Assembly: GCA_039707465.1 (NCBI GenBank) | Contig: CM077647.1 | Location: 117,430,610 to 117,494,609 of the forward strand | Source of the DNA: Rhabdophis nuchalis | Lineage: Eukaryota; Chordata; Lepidosauria; Squamata; Natricidae | Direction of reading: 5' to 3' | Length of the DNA: 64,000 bases | In this document: in pieces, positions 10,957-46,543 of the stretch | Layout: each line of letters starts with the position of its first letter | Position numbering within the stretch: position 1 is the first letter of the stretch | Notes under the pieces: model-generated | Told to the model about the DNA's origin: nothing | The model's input: only the letters and a program-made list of their open reading frames with translations | The model's database searches: none | Position numbers and translations under genes: made by a program

Positions 10957-12597
10957 ACCATATTTTTCGGAGTATAAGACGCACCGGAGTATAAGACACA
11001 CCATGATTTTGAAGAGGTAATTTTTTTTTTAAAGGTTTTGCCCTCCCTGGCTCCCAGGAGCACTCTGCAGGCATCCCAAACCATCTGCACACCCCATTTT
11101 GTGTGAAAAATGGGGCATGCAGAGAGTTTGGGAGGCCTGCAAAGTGCTCCTGGAAGCCAGGGAGGGCAAAAAAGTGAAGTGTGAGAGCTTGATCTTCTTA
11201 AAAAGTAACGCTTTTATCGATCTCAAATCCACTTTTCTCTTCAGCGAGGAGGGAAAGACTTGTGGGGGCTGCTGAATGGCTGCTGCTGTGCTTGACTGGG
11301 AACAGCTCAATGGAAGAGGAGGGCTGGGGATCCCTTCTAGGGATCCCTTCCTTGAGCGGCAAAAGGGAAGCATAAAGGAAATGAGGCTGCTTTGCCACAC
11401 ACACACACACGCACCCCCCCCCCCCAAATCTTCCCGGATCTGTCATGCAGCAAAGAGATACGGTAGCTGGGCTCAATTGCAGAAGTAGCAATAAGCACTG
11501 CAGGACAGATCCGGAGAGATTGAGGGGGGTGGGGGGGAAGCAAGGGAAGAGAACCAATCACCTCTGCACGAAGACTTTTCTCAGGACGCTAGATCTCCAC
11601 TTTCTCTCTGGAAAAAGCTATTGGCATCGTTGGGATTTTGGCTGGTGAAAGAAGCGCTGGATGGAAAGGAAACCTTGGAATGCGGCAGCTGCCAGGCTCC
11701 AATAATACCGCGCTCCTGTATTCCGAAGTTTCCTTTCCATCCTGTTCTTGTTCCATTAGCCAAAATCCCGACAATGCAAATAGCATTTTTCCGGAGAGAA
11801 AGTGAAGATCTAGGGTCCTGAGAAAAGCCTTCATGGTGATTGTTTCTCTTCCATTCCTCCACCCCCTCACCCAAACCGCCCAGATCTATCATGCAACGAA
11901 GAGATACGATAGCTGGGCGCAATAGCAATAAGAGACCCAGAGAGATTGGTGGGGAAGGTGGGGGGAGGAACGGAAGGGAAGAGGAACAACCTCTCTATGA
12001 AGACAGCCAAAGCCCTTCCGTTCCTCCCCCCACCTTCCCCACCAATCTCTCCAGATCTCCTTTCGCTTGCATGAGGAGGGCTTTGAATCAAGCTTCATTG
12101 TCCCCATTTCAGGATTTATAACTTCTCAAACTTGCCTTCTGAGAAAACTTGCCTTTCGTTTGCAGCAGGAGGAGGAGGGCAACTTAAAGCAGCGCCTCCT
12201 TAAACCAAAGCCTCTGAGTAACTGGGAAAGAAGTGCGTGCTGTTCGGGCAGCAGTTTTTCGGCAGGTTCCAAGCGCGGCTTTCTTTCCCAGTTACTCAAA
12301 GTCTTTGGTATACTCTGCCCTCCCCGTCCTCCTCATGCAAGCGAAAGGTGCCTCAGAGATTCAACAGATAGCTCAGGGGAGACAATGGCCACAATGATTT
12401 CATTCCCCAGCAATGTGAGGAGCCGCTGCCACCGCCCCCCCCCAAGCCCTCCTGGGAGTGAAGTCGAGCAGAAGTCCTGAAAGCGAACCTCTCTCCTTTC
12501 CGACCCAGGCAGCTACATTCAGTTTATAAGACGCACACAGATTTTCATCCTCTTTTCTGGAGTAAAAAGGTGCGTCTTATACTACGAAAAATACGGT
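10957..12597. mobile_element. TIR element packed with hairpins (CCGTATTTTT family, copy A)
   Basis: The ends are inverted: TATTTTTCGGAGTATAAGAC then GCACC at the left, GGTGCGTCTTATACTACGAA then AAATACGG at the right. The 1.64-kb interior has no transposase and is built of large inverted repeats: 11040-11100 against 11106-11167; about 11543-11700 against 11712-11852; 11941-11978 against 12013-12050; and near 12212-12237 against 12278-12303. A 60-bp segment near 11443 is repeated directly near 11888. The right flank is TA; the left flank is altered, so the duplication is not certain here. Copies B (51957) and C (20443) share the ends and are flanked by TA on both sides. Confidence 0.75.
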
Positions 12598-12811
12598 AAA
12601 CCTTATTTTGAGCTAGGCACATGAAGCGTTAGGGTTTATTTTGCCAAGGACTCCTATTGGTAAGAAGGTACCAGCCATAACTGGAACACCAATCTCTCAT
12701 ATCAACAATGCTTTTCTACTAAGCTATCTAACTGCTATAAAGAGCTTCTTTATCACTGATCTGGCTATGATTCAATATACCATTTTTCAATTAATAAACA
12801 ATTGTATCCAT

Positions 12812-13140
12812 CGGGGGGCACAATGGCTCGACGGTTAAAGAATCTGAGCTTGTCAGCTGGAAAGCTGACAGCGCAGGCTCAAGACCTGAGCGCCATGCAA
12901 CAAGGTGAACAGTTTGCTCCAGTTCTTAGCAGTTAGAAAGCATGCAAATGCGAGTGAATAAATAGGTACCACTATGGTGGGAAGGTAACACTCTTCCCTG
13001 CACCTCGGCATATAGTTATGCTGGCTACATGACCATGGAAATGTCTTTGGGCAATGATAGCTCCCTCTGCTAGGAAATGGAGATGAGTACTGTCCCCTAG
13101 AGTAGGACACGACTGGACAGAGGAAACCTTTAAATCCATC
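12812..13140 (+). mobile_element. Sauria-type tRNA-derived SINE, + orientation
   Basis: The head resembles a tRNA promoter: A-box-like TGGCTCGACGGTTA and B-box-like GGCTCAAGACC. The body shares blocks with the other two SINEs here (AGCAGTTAGAAAGCATGCAA, GGTGGGAAGGTAACA, CATGACCATGGAAATGTCTT). The tail AGAGTAGGACACGACTGG resembles the Bov-B LINE 3' end, then AAACCTTTAAA. ATCCATC before and after may be the target duplication. The head differs noticeably from the other copies, so this may be a distinct subfamily. Confidence 0.8.
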
Positions 13141-13842
13141 CATATTTTAAAAGAATTGATTTGTTTCCATTAAAATGCTGAGGACAAAGTAGATAATACT
13201 TTCTCATAAAAAATTCAGCAAGGAGCATCCAAACATCAAGTTCTTTGCCATAGTTGCAGAACACCTCTTACTTCATTACATTTTACAAAGCTTTTAGTGC
13301 CAAGTAAGAGAAACTTCACATTGCCAGTTGCTTTCAAATCAACATATTCAATATCACAGAAAATAAATCTGTATTTCTTATGATGCCTTTACAGTTACAA
13401 ACACAAAGGACACATCTACAAATCAAAGTTAAGTGCCTTTAAAAAATTAACTCTAGCTTATGGAGTGCTAAATATACAGCAATGTAGGGTATTTCTTAGA
13501 GAGAAGGAATCAGTATTTACCTACTGCAAGTCTATGTTGCAGACTAGAGTTGGTATTATTTTTTGGCCTGCTGGGAGTTTCAGGAGATACAAACAGTGAT
13601 ATATATCTCCTTTGGCGAAAGGTTAAGACTTGGATTAGGATCTTAAGCTTTGTGGAGACCATTTCTGTACTCACAAAGTTATGTATGCATGGGGAGGAGA
13701 GACACAGGCATTTTTAAGCAATGTAGTTGGTACTACAAAGCACTGGATTTGTCTTTAAATTTTCCTATATCACCAAAATGGAAGAATGATGGGGCTGTAA
13801 TGTTCAATTTTGTTCAATCTGGAAAGGCAGTCAATGGAAACT

Positions 13843-13843
<1 letters not shown>
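13141..13843. other. Intergenic AT-rich DNA
   Basis: No gene recognised. Confidence 0.4.

Positions 13844-13893
<50 letters not shown>
13844..13893. repeat. (TG)n microsatellite, 25 units
   Basis: Uninterrupted TG dinucleotide run. Confidence 0.97.
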
Positions 13894-13895
<2 letters not shown>

Positions 13896-14912
13896 GCAAC
13901 CCACATAGTGCTCAGATTGCCCACTATTGCTATAGATATGAAATATCACTGGTATTCTAATAATTCCAATTACTACAATTTTATTATTATCTGGAAGCTA
14001 AAAATATTAGATATCTGTTTATTCAAAACAGTAACAATACCCAGAATTTCCAAATGCGTTGAAGAGTTATAAGAGCAAATATATACAAACACTGATGTTC
14101 ACAACACACTTTTTAAGCATCTTTAATAACATGTCTTATATAAGAATGCTTTAGAAATGATCAATTCACATTATTTGGGTGCAGTGATAGAAAAAAGTAT
14201 TACTCAAATAACATTAACTTCAATTTTTGTTCAAGGATCATGGTATTAAAGAATTAGGAACATATCATTTAGTGAGATCTATGAACCAAAGGTAATTAAA
14301 ATGTAAATGGAGATCAAGGGTAGTTTATAGAGACCCAATTTTCAAACATAATGGTTTGGAGTGCTAATTTTCCTTGAATGCATGCTTGTAACTATATGAA
14401 AATAATTCAGTGAAAACGAATAGAGATACATAGATCTATGAATAACTGCAAGCATTTTCTCAATCTTGATAGAAAACTTATACAAAGAAAAGTATCCCTT
14501 GAATTGAGCTTGACTCCCGGTGACTTCAACGCTGAGCTTGACACGTGATTATTTTTTCCAAATTTCCAGGGTCTACAAACTTGAAATGTCTTTATCTTTT
14601 ATCAAAGAACTAATCAAGTCATATCATGCTTAGTATTTTTCTAATTCATCCAAGTCAATTTATTATGGGACGAAAGTGTTTGTCATAGACATTGCAGATA
14701 TAAGCTGTAACTCATGAACTTTAACTAAAAGCATAAAAATAATATTAAACAATAGTTTTCTTTTATCAAAGCGTTGTCTTCTCTTTTTCCTAAAATACCA
14801 TTACTAGGTCTGTTTGCGTACTGTGTCCAGTTACAGTTAACATAACCATGCTCTTTTAAATAAACCACAACTGGCAGGGTTCATACAAAATGCTAATCGT
14901 ATGGCTATATAT
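13894..14912. other. Intergenic AT-rich DNA
   Basis: No gene or repeat family recognised. The last 8 bases are the left target duplication of the next element. Confidence 0.4.
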
Positions 14913-15340
14913 CCGAGGTGTCAAACTCGATTTCATCGAGGGCTGCATTAGGTTGTGTTTGATTTCAGGGGGGGTGGGGGGTGGAGGGGCAAAGCAGAGG
15001 GGGAATGGCCAGGGTTTGTGTGGCCAGCTCAACGTCATTTGTGTTGACGGCACCTGTGGTGGCACAAGTGCTTTGACAGCAAAAATGGGCTCCCTAGCTC
15101 TATTTTCGACGTTGAGCCTCCTTAACCTTCTGCCATTGAAAAAGGAGCTAAGGAGGGCTGTGCATCAGCCTCCTGCAACCTTCTGCCAGAACGGATGCAG
15201 CCAGATGCAGCCCTTTCAAGCTCCATTTTCGTTGGCAGAGGCACCGTGGCCCAGTCCTTGGCTGTTTCCAGAGTAGCCTCACGGGCCAGATCTAAGCATG
15301 TTTTGGATCCTGCCCATGGGCCTTGAGTTTGACACACCTG
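14913..15340. mobile_element. hAT-type MITE (GTGTCAAACTC ends)
   Basis: The left end CCGAGGTGTCAAACTCGA and right end GAGTTTGACACACCTG are inverted copies. The flanks CTATATAT (14905-14912) and CTATAGAT (15341-15348) match at 7 of 8 bases, the duplication length of hAT. 428 bp, no transposase. Confidence 0.75.
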
Positions 15341-15348
15341 CTATAGAT

Positions 15349-16376
15349 TGTCAGAATCAACCCATAGTTTCACTGATATCAATTCACAGTATATTTATTT
15401 CAATATTAATTTTATTTTACTTTAGGAGTTTATAAAATATATTACTTACTTATTATTTTGCATTTCTAGACCACCATCTCCCCCTCTCTGCTAGATCAGA
15501 ATTAAGGCTTTTTAGCCCAATATTCTGGTTTCCACAGGACTGAATTTGGTACTCAGAAGAAAGTTAAAGAATAAGATATCAAGTCAATGGCCTTCCCCTG
15601 ATTTCTTTATGACTTCAATTCAATTTGCAATTTGCATAGCAAGGAGTTTGAAATAAAAAGGAAAAAATGTACCTATTAAGTAAGACAATTTTGTAAAATC
15701 TGCCTTCCCTGTCTAAACTACTTACATGCTTGATCTCATACTTAATGCTAAGTAATATACAATTTCACAGGCATGTACGAATAGCCATGATGATGCAAAA
15801 ATTATGAAATATGTGTCGAGATGTCTGTCCTTTCATATTTATCTTGCAATGGTGAATGAAAGTATGTAAGGGCTGAAGTTTATGTTGCAATATTTTGATA
15901 TATGTTTCATCACTGGTTCTGTTTTACCCCATGGATACCTACGTCTGATTTGTTTGCCATTTATCATAATATATGAACAGTCAGTAAGATAGATTCTTTA
16001 AAAACCTGACTTACTGTATAATGACAGACAAGCTTTTCTATAGAAAATGCATTGAGGAAATGGAGACTTTCCTTTAAATGGTTAAATCTGTTTAATTGTT
16101 ATCTTCAACTGTTAGAGATCTGCAAGATCACTGAAATGATTAATTGTAGGTTATTTTCTTCATGCACATCACATTATAAAAGAAATAGCAGCTTTAATAC
16201 CATAGTGCTAATTAACATAAAATCATTTTTTCGTTTTACTGCCATTATCTTAACTACAGCAAAATACTAGCAACTGTCTCTCCCAGCCAATTTCAAAGTA
16301 CCTCCGTAAGGATGTAAAAGTGATGCAGATGTGTGATCAATGGGAATCACATAAGAGTTGCCAATTCCACTTTTTA
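15349..16376 (-). other. CDKL2 3' UTR and flank
   Basis: This lies directly downstream of the CDKL2 stop codon. It is AT-rich with several possible poly(A) signals on the - strand (TTTATT on + near 15392 and 15410). I cannot place the transcript end. Confidence 0.35.
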
Positions 16377-40420
<24,044 letters not shown>

Positions 40421-40762
40421 AAAGGTTAACCTCGCATATATGTGCTAGTCATTGACTTTAGAGGGTGATGCTCATCTCCGTTTCAAAGCTGAAGAGCCAG
40501 TGCTGTCCGAAGACATCTCCATGGTCATGTGGCTGGCATAACTAAATGCCAAAGGTGCATGGAATGTTGTTACCTTCCCATCAAAGGTGGTCCTTATTTT
40601 TCTACTTGCATTTTTACGTGATTTCAAACTGCTAGGTTGGCAGAAATTGGGACAAGTAATGGGAGCTCACACCATTACATGGTGTTAGGGATTTGAACCG
40701 CCAAACTGCCCACCTTTCTGATCAACAAGCTCAGCATCTTAGCCATTGAGCCACCACATCCC
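40421..40762 (-). mobile_element. Sauria SINE, - orientation
   Basis: Same layout as 29383-29721. The - strand begins GGGATGTGGTGGCTCAATGG and ends at AACCTTT. Its 5' end abuts the hAT element at 40769; the hAT target duplication CCTTACAG includes the last two SINE bases. Confidence 0.9.
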
Positions 40763-41185
40763 TTACAGCAGGGGTGGGTTTCTGGGGGATCGGCCAGGAT
40801 CGCGCGAGCCCGATCGTAAAATTTAGCGATCCTTGCCGATCCCGTTGGACGATGGACCCGGAAGTTACTTCCGGAACACGTGGCTCGCTCCGTCAAAACC
40901 TCCGTTTGAAGCTCTTTCTCTGTTGGGGCGGCTGGGGGGGGGGTTCGCGCAGGCTAGCGGCCTGCCTTCCGCCGCCCCTAGCCTGCCAGGCTTCAAAACT
41001 AAAGAGCGGGGGCCGGGCCTTGAAGCTCTTACGTTGTTAGCATTGCTAGGGGGGGCAGCGGAAGGCATGCTAGGTGCGCAAAGGCCCCCCCGCCCTCCCC
41101 AGCCGCGCCAACAGGGAAAGAGTTTCAAGGGCCCTTTAGTTTTGAAGCTGCCAGGGCCGGGGTGGGCCTTTCGCACTTGGCGCGA

Positions 41186-41416
41186 ATGCAGAGGCTTGGG
41201 GGGGGGCTTCACGTCGAGCCGAGGCAAGCGCGCCCAGCTGGAGAGCCGGCGCGGGGCGCGCTGTTGCTGTCGCTGCTCCTGCTGCTGCTGTGCGGGCCGG
41301 GGGCGCAGGGGTCCCGGGGCGGCAACAAGCAGAACAGCCTCCGCAGGGCGGCCAGCGGCGTCTACCAGGGTGCCAGCGGCCTCCTGGGCGAGGAGAACGT
41401 GTGCGCCCTGCAAGAG
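41186..41416 (+). other. Exon-like segment with signal peptide inside the hAT element
   Basis: From ATG 41186 an open frame of exactly 77 codons ends at a strong donor (CAAGAG|GTGAGC, GT at 41417). It encodes a basic N-terminus, a hydrophobic core (GALLLSLLLLLLCGPGAQG) typical of a signal peptide, then SRGGNKQNSLRRAASGVYQG and ASGLLGEENVCALQE. NVCALQ is how EMI domains begin in extracellular matrix proteins such as periostin. It therefore resembles a captured first exon of a secreted protein gene. The parent gene is not identified, and EMI membership is inference from six residues. Confidence 0.4.
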
Positions 41417-41789
41417 GTGAGCGGCGCCCGGAGAGTCCCGGGCAAAGGGGGCGGGAAGGGGAAGAGGAGGGGTCTGGGGAGGAAGGGGGGTCTGTCCTTG
41501 TGGGGGGGGGGGTCCCCGACTTTGGCGTGGGCGGCCAGGAGGGAGATTGGGGAGGGAAGTAAGTAACTGTGGCCGGTGGGCGGGTAAGGAAAGTTGCTGC
41601 GGCAGCGCCCAAAAATCCTCTGGCCCGCTGGCCGTGGTTGCTCGCTCGCTCGCTTGCTCACCCATCGGACGCCAGATTCCTTCGTCCGGTGGATGGGTGA
41701 GAGAGAGAAGAGTAAATACAGCCAGCGGGCTGGCGGGCCGGTCAGGCTACTTCCTGGAGCTGAGGAGGTTTGTGTGGGGGGTGGGGGTG

Positions 41790-41951
41790 GAGACAGACAG
41801 ACAGAGAGAGGCACAGACACACAGAGAGACAGGGAGGGAGGGGGGAACCAGAGAGTGACAGACACACACAGAGAGACAGAGAGTGGGAGGGAGGGAGAGA
41901 AAGATAGACAGAGACACAGAATGAGTGATTTAAGTGCCTGAATGCGAGACA

Positions 41952-41988
<37 letters not shown>

Positions 41989-42290
41989 AGTGACAGATGG
42001 GCAAACAAAGGAGAGAGAGACAGAGAGAGAGAAAGATAAAAAAGAAGGTGGGAGAGAGAGAAAGAAAGAGAGAAAGAAAGACAGACAGAGAGAAAGAGAG
42101 AAAAAAGAAAGACAGAAAGGAAAGAAAGAGAAAAAAGAGAGAGAGAAAGAGAGAAAGAGAAAGAAATAAAGAGAGAGAGAGAAAGAAAGAGGGAAGGAAA
42201 GAAAGAGACAGAGAAAGAAAGAGAGACAGAGAAAGAGAGAAAGAAAGACAGAAGGAAAGAAAGAAAAAGAAAGAGAGAGAGAGAGAGAAC
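41790..42290. repeat. Polypurine (GA-rich) tract with (AC)n
   Basis: AGAGAGACAG and GAAAGA motifs over 500 bp, homologous in order to 32640-33132. Confidence 0.9.
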
Positions 42291-42368
42291 TTATGACCAC
42301 AATTAAGCCCAAAAGTTTGGTTGCTAACCAAGACCATTGTTAAGGGAGTTTCACATTTTCCAAATTGG

Positions 42369-42458
42369 CCACTCCCACCCGGTCACATGGCTGGCAAGCC
42401 ACTCCCACCCGGTCACATGGCCGGCAAGCCACTCCCACCCGGTCACATGGCCAGCAAG
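42369..42458. repeat. 30-bp minisatellite, three units
   Basis: The unit CCACTCCCACCCGGTCACAT followed by GGCYGGCAAG is repeated three times with single changes, at the right end of the hAT element. Confidence 0.95.
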
Positions 42459-42505
42459 CCACAGAACCTGTTCCAAAAATTTTGAAACCCACCCCTGCCT
42501 TACAG

Positions 42506-44380
42506 TATCTAATAGGAAAAGCAATTAGTTTAAAAGCCACTAGAAACACAAATATACATCCTTGGTTACTTAAAGTTGATTTTAAAAACATACAAGGGTA
42601 ATACATATCATTAATCTTCACTTTGCAAGAAAAAAAGAGATATAATCAGGCAATAAGTATATGAGGAAAACATAATGGTATCATTATAGACACTTGCCAA
42701 CAGGTGTTGAACATTTAATGAACTAAACTAGAACTGAAATATGTTTCCCCCCTCCTACCAACGGGGAAATGTTTCTACCTTGTTCACTTCAGTAGGCTGA
42801 TCTGAACACAATGAAATAAATGGAACAAATCATAATGTCCCCTTGACTTTATTTGGTTCAGCTTCACTAGTTTTACAAACACTGTGTGTTCACAGTGCAA
42901 ATATTATGTCACATTTTGTATTTATAGCCAATATTTATATTCTTCGTTTAATTAAAATAATGCTGAGGAGAATTTACAATGAAAAAATTAGGGACACTTT
43001 AAAAAGAATCCTAAATAATAAAACAAATAGATGAAAGTCTGCAAGTTCATAATAAAAATCATACTATTAAGGGGGGAGGGAGCAAGTAAACTATGCTTCA
43101 TATATACTACAAAGATATGGGAGGAAAATGTGTGAATCCATCTGAAATGTACATTGTCATTCCCAGAATTTCTGATTTAACCTGTACCCTCACAGGGCAG
43201 CAGCTACAATACAAATTGTAATACAAATGTTTTACCTATGTTTAAAAGTATGTCATTTCAAAGGCACTTCCAATAAAAATATGCAGTCCAAAATGTCTAG
43301 CAATGTGTCTTTTTTAATAAATCTTGAATGGATTGCAAAAGTATAGTGTTAGTACATTTTTCATCGGAAGGGAGTCTCTCCTACTATCTCCCTTAATAAA
43401 ACCCCAAGCCATTGAAAATAAGCATTCTACAAACAAGATATGTATCTTTGGTTTAGATTTTTTTAATCCCACCTATTTTTTAATAAATAAATTTAAGAGG
43501 GGGAACATACCAAATACTACTTCTTCCTATTTGCCCCACAACAATACCCTGTAATGTGAGTTGGACTAAAAGAAATTGGCCCTGAGGCAACCAGCCAGTT
43601 TTCTTGCCTATGATGGGCTAAAGCTCAGTTTCTTTATTTTTTAGCCAGGTGCCTTAACTGAATCAAATTGACTCAAGCCAAGGTTTTATGTCCAAGAAAG
43701 CTGGATCACTACTATGAAAGGCTGTATGAAAAAAAAAGTTCCTTTAAATTAGGATTCTAGATAGTGGAATTTAGAAAGCGGGGAGAGTCAAAAATCAACA
43801 AGATGATGGATGGAGTGATGCAATGTGGGATTTGCCTGTTTGGAGCATTCATGAAATGGCACACCTATGAAGGCGATAACAGGCAGTGTTATGATGCAAG
43901 CCCCATTTTGCTGATTTTAACTCCCCCCCCCTCCCCTGCACATATCTAATTGCAGATCCTGAAGAAAACTGAAAAATGACATGGAAAAATAGTTCAATGC
44001 CCAGAGAAGTAAAATTAAACTATCTGGAAACACATTATAGTGCCGGTAGCAATCAATGCAGTACTGTAATAGGTTTAGAAGATACACAACATACAAAATC
44101 AAACTGACAAACTAGCCTGTAGTATTTTTTTTAAAGTCCATTCCTATCTTGAGCCACCAATAGGAGGCCCTAGAATACCAGCTTTAGTAGGACTTCCAAA
44201 ACAGCAAAGCTACTGTTGAAATCACATGCCATCTTGATTACTTGCTGTCAGCTAGACTCACCATCCACGCTTAAAAATGGTGTACGATTTCCAGGTTTCC
44301 ACGTTTGACTTGAGAGACTGGAGAACCGCAATCTCCTAACTAAACTACCCAACTCAAAGAATCTCATCCCATATTTTCAC
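42506..44380 (-). other. CDKL2 5' intron or upstream DNA
   Basis: No repeat family or exon recognised. C/G homopolymer runs near 43070 and 43922. Confidence 0.4.
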
Positions 44381-44399
44381 GTAGATATTTAAAGCGGGG

Positions 44400-45450
44400 A
44401 GCGCTATAAATTTCTACAGGATTACCACTCTATTAGAGCTCCGTCTCCAGCCCGCTCTTCCGGAACCACTCTCCGAGTTACCTTTCTGGCAGGACTGGGG
44501 TGTCCGGGACGGGAAGGTCAGTGAGCAGTATGCTGTCGAAAGGACTTGCACTATAAATCTTACTGCAGGCCTTGTTACAAAGCTGTCCCCAAAGCCTTCT
44601 TCCTCTTGGCAGAACAGTAACACTATCTGAATATAAAATCCAGATTGCACTATTTCTGATCCTGGAGTTATTTGCACCTGCAGCAGTGAACGCAACTCAC
44701 CGAGCCTGTTCCGCTTGCAAAGTTCCCTGGCGAAGCTTGCCCGTGCCAACCACCATCACCCACTCAGCTGCAAGGCTTCTTGTGGAGCCACAAATCTATG
44801 GAAAGAAGTGAAGGATCCGCACAACGCGAGTTTAGCCGCGGCTGCGAGAATGGAACGCAAAGGCCCAGGCAGTAACCAATGGCAACCGTGTGGTTGCTCT
44901 TGCACAACACATCGCAGGAGCAGAAGCCGATGCACGCCGCCAGGGAAGGAGGGGCATCTCCAGGCTCTGATGGAAGAGGTATCAGTGAGGATCCTGGTTT
45001 TCTTATGCTCCTCAATCTTAGGCAAATATACAGTCAATAATAAGGTTGAAGGACCTTTGAACTATACAAAATGCAAGTGCCGTTTCCCAAGGATAGAGAG
45101 TAGATCAGTCAGAAAAAGGGATCCCAAGGCTTGAGGAAAAATTAGCCAGGGACGCGTAACAAAATCCAGGCTTCGCGGTGAATGGCAAGAAATATCTTTC
45201 CCTGCTTCTCTCTTCCCTCTCCTTTTTACTTTGGGCAGAGACAATGGTAGGATATGGCTGCGCAAAACTTGGGCTCGGTGAAGTCGGAGGAGGGGGAGGA
45301 GGAGGGAATTGCAGGCGGTTTGCAGGATGCTCTAATTCTTTTAGTGATTAAAAGCTCAGAGACTCGAAGGCAGGATCGATGCAATTGCCGCGAGCGTGGC
45401 GCTATCGTCTTTTTCCTCTAAGGAGCAGAAGCTTTTTTAACAGTGCCTCA
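44400..45450 (-). promoter_or_regulatory. CpG-rich region, probable CDKL2 promoter and 5' UTR exon
   Basis: CpG dinucleotides are dense here (for example CGCGAGTTTAGCCGCGGCTG, GACGCGTAAC, GCCGCGAGCGTGGCGC) while flanking DNA is CpG-poor, and no repeat explains it. On the - strand there are two good donors that could end a non-coding first exon: GGCTCG|GTGAGT (exon end 44701) and AGAAAG|GTAACT (exon end 44482). Position 5' of the first coding exon fits CDKL2. No TATA box picked out. Confidence 0.45.
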
Positions 45451-46019
45451 TTTCTCCCAAGGCTACTGTTTCCCCAAGATGGAGCATCAAAATAGAAGTG
45501 AGACTGAGAATTTAAATGGGGGAATCTTACTGTTCCTGAGGGTAGAAACAACCCACTATATTTTAAACGAAATATCCAACAGCTATTTCCGTTCCCTATC
45601 ATCTTAATGCAAAATCAGATCTGACGTCATTTGAAGTGAGAAAATAACTCCTTCCTTTTGGCCAAAGCCAGATAATGATGGCTGGTATTTGGAACGTGAG
45701 AAGGTTTCCATTTCCCCAATATGCCCCCTTTTAATGCATTAAAGTCCCCAAAACAACCATGTAAATTACAAGTGGTTAAATAAAGCAAGGTTTGTGCAGA
45801 TCAGTTGCAATCCAGAATGAGCCCTGCCTTGAGACAGTCTTGTCCTCTCTTGTATATTACCACTGAACCATTATGTGATACTGACAATCCCAATCTTCCT
45901 AAATATGTCTGATCTCATTCCCAGTCCATGATCTGAACCTCCCGAAGTTGTCAGCAACCAAAGAATATCTATATAAAACTAGTTTCCTCCCCAACAAAAC
46001 AATGTTAGCATCAACTATT
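45451..46019. other. Intergenic DNA
   Basis: Nothing recognised. Confidence 0.4.
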
Positions 46020-46230
46020 ACACCCTCTGAAGTTTATTTATTTATTTATTTATTTAATTTGATTTCTAAACCGCCTCCTCTCCCCGAAGGGACTCGGGGC
46101 GGTGTACAGGTAAAAATTAAAACTACTAAAATTAAAAAAATACAAAGTTAAAATCGAATTAAATAATCCCCTGTACAAATTTATAAAAGTTAAAAACAAC
46201 CCCATAAAACCGAATAAAATCTTTTAAAAT
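46020..46230 (-). mobile_element. CR1/L3 LINE 3' end, - strand
   Basis: (TTTA)n followed by GACTCGGGGCGGTGTACAGG on + is the 3' UTR and tail of the L3 family seen at 21150 (inverted relative to 36520). Confidence 0.75.
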
Positions 46231-46543
46231 CACAGCCTGGGCGAGCAGCATGAAATTAGTTATGTGTGTAAATGTGTAATGCTTTGAAGGAAAACCAGCA
46301 TATTTTTTTTGTTTTGCTTTTAACCCCTCTTGCGTTTCTGGGTGGTTTTTTTTTATGTGTAAATTTTCCATTACTTGTTCTCAGACCACAAATAAATTTG
46401 TACCTGCTGCTGCTGTTATTATAATATTTAATGCTTTACCAGACATTATTTTAGAGGCTAGATCAGGAGATCTGTTCTAACTATAAGCAGAGAGAAAGCA
46501 GTATGCTCTGTCCCATTGTTGGGTAGATTAGGTTGCCCTAATA

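Larger units (their letters stand above)
40769..42497. mobile_element. 1.73-kb hAT-type element with perfect 8-bp duplication and exon-like cargo
   Basis: The left end CAGGGGTGGGTTTCTGG faces GAAACCCACCCCTG at the right. CCTTACAG stands at 40761-40768 and again at 42498-42505. No transposase frame is recognisable. The left half (40800-41700) is very GC- and CpG-rich and contains a segment that looks like a first coding exon (41186-41416). The right half is polypurine with (AC)n at 41950-41982 and a 30-bp minisatellite. Confidence 0.85.

Noticed and set aside
12812..12900. tRNA gene
   Set aside because: Promoter-box-like motifs are followed by SINE body and Bov-B-like tail; no tRNA cloverleaf can be drawn convincingly.
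40833..41420. 195-codon + frame with CCCRCSCCCC and Pro/Gly-rich text
   Set aside because: It overlaps the signal-peptide frame in another phase; the Cys run is the shadow of the Leu-rich signal core.
41362..42337. Long - strand frames of 135-316 codons
   Set aside because: Same cause: GA-rich low-complexity DNA of the hAT element.
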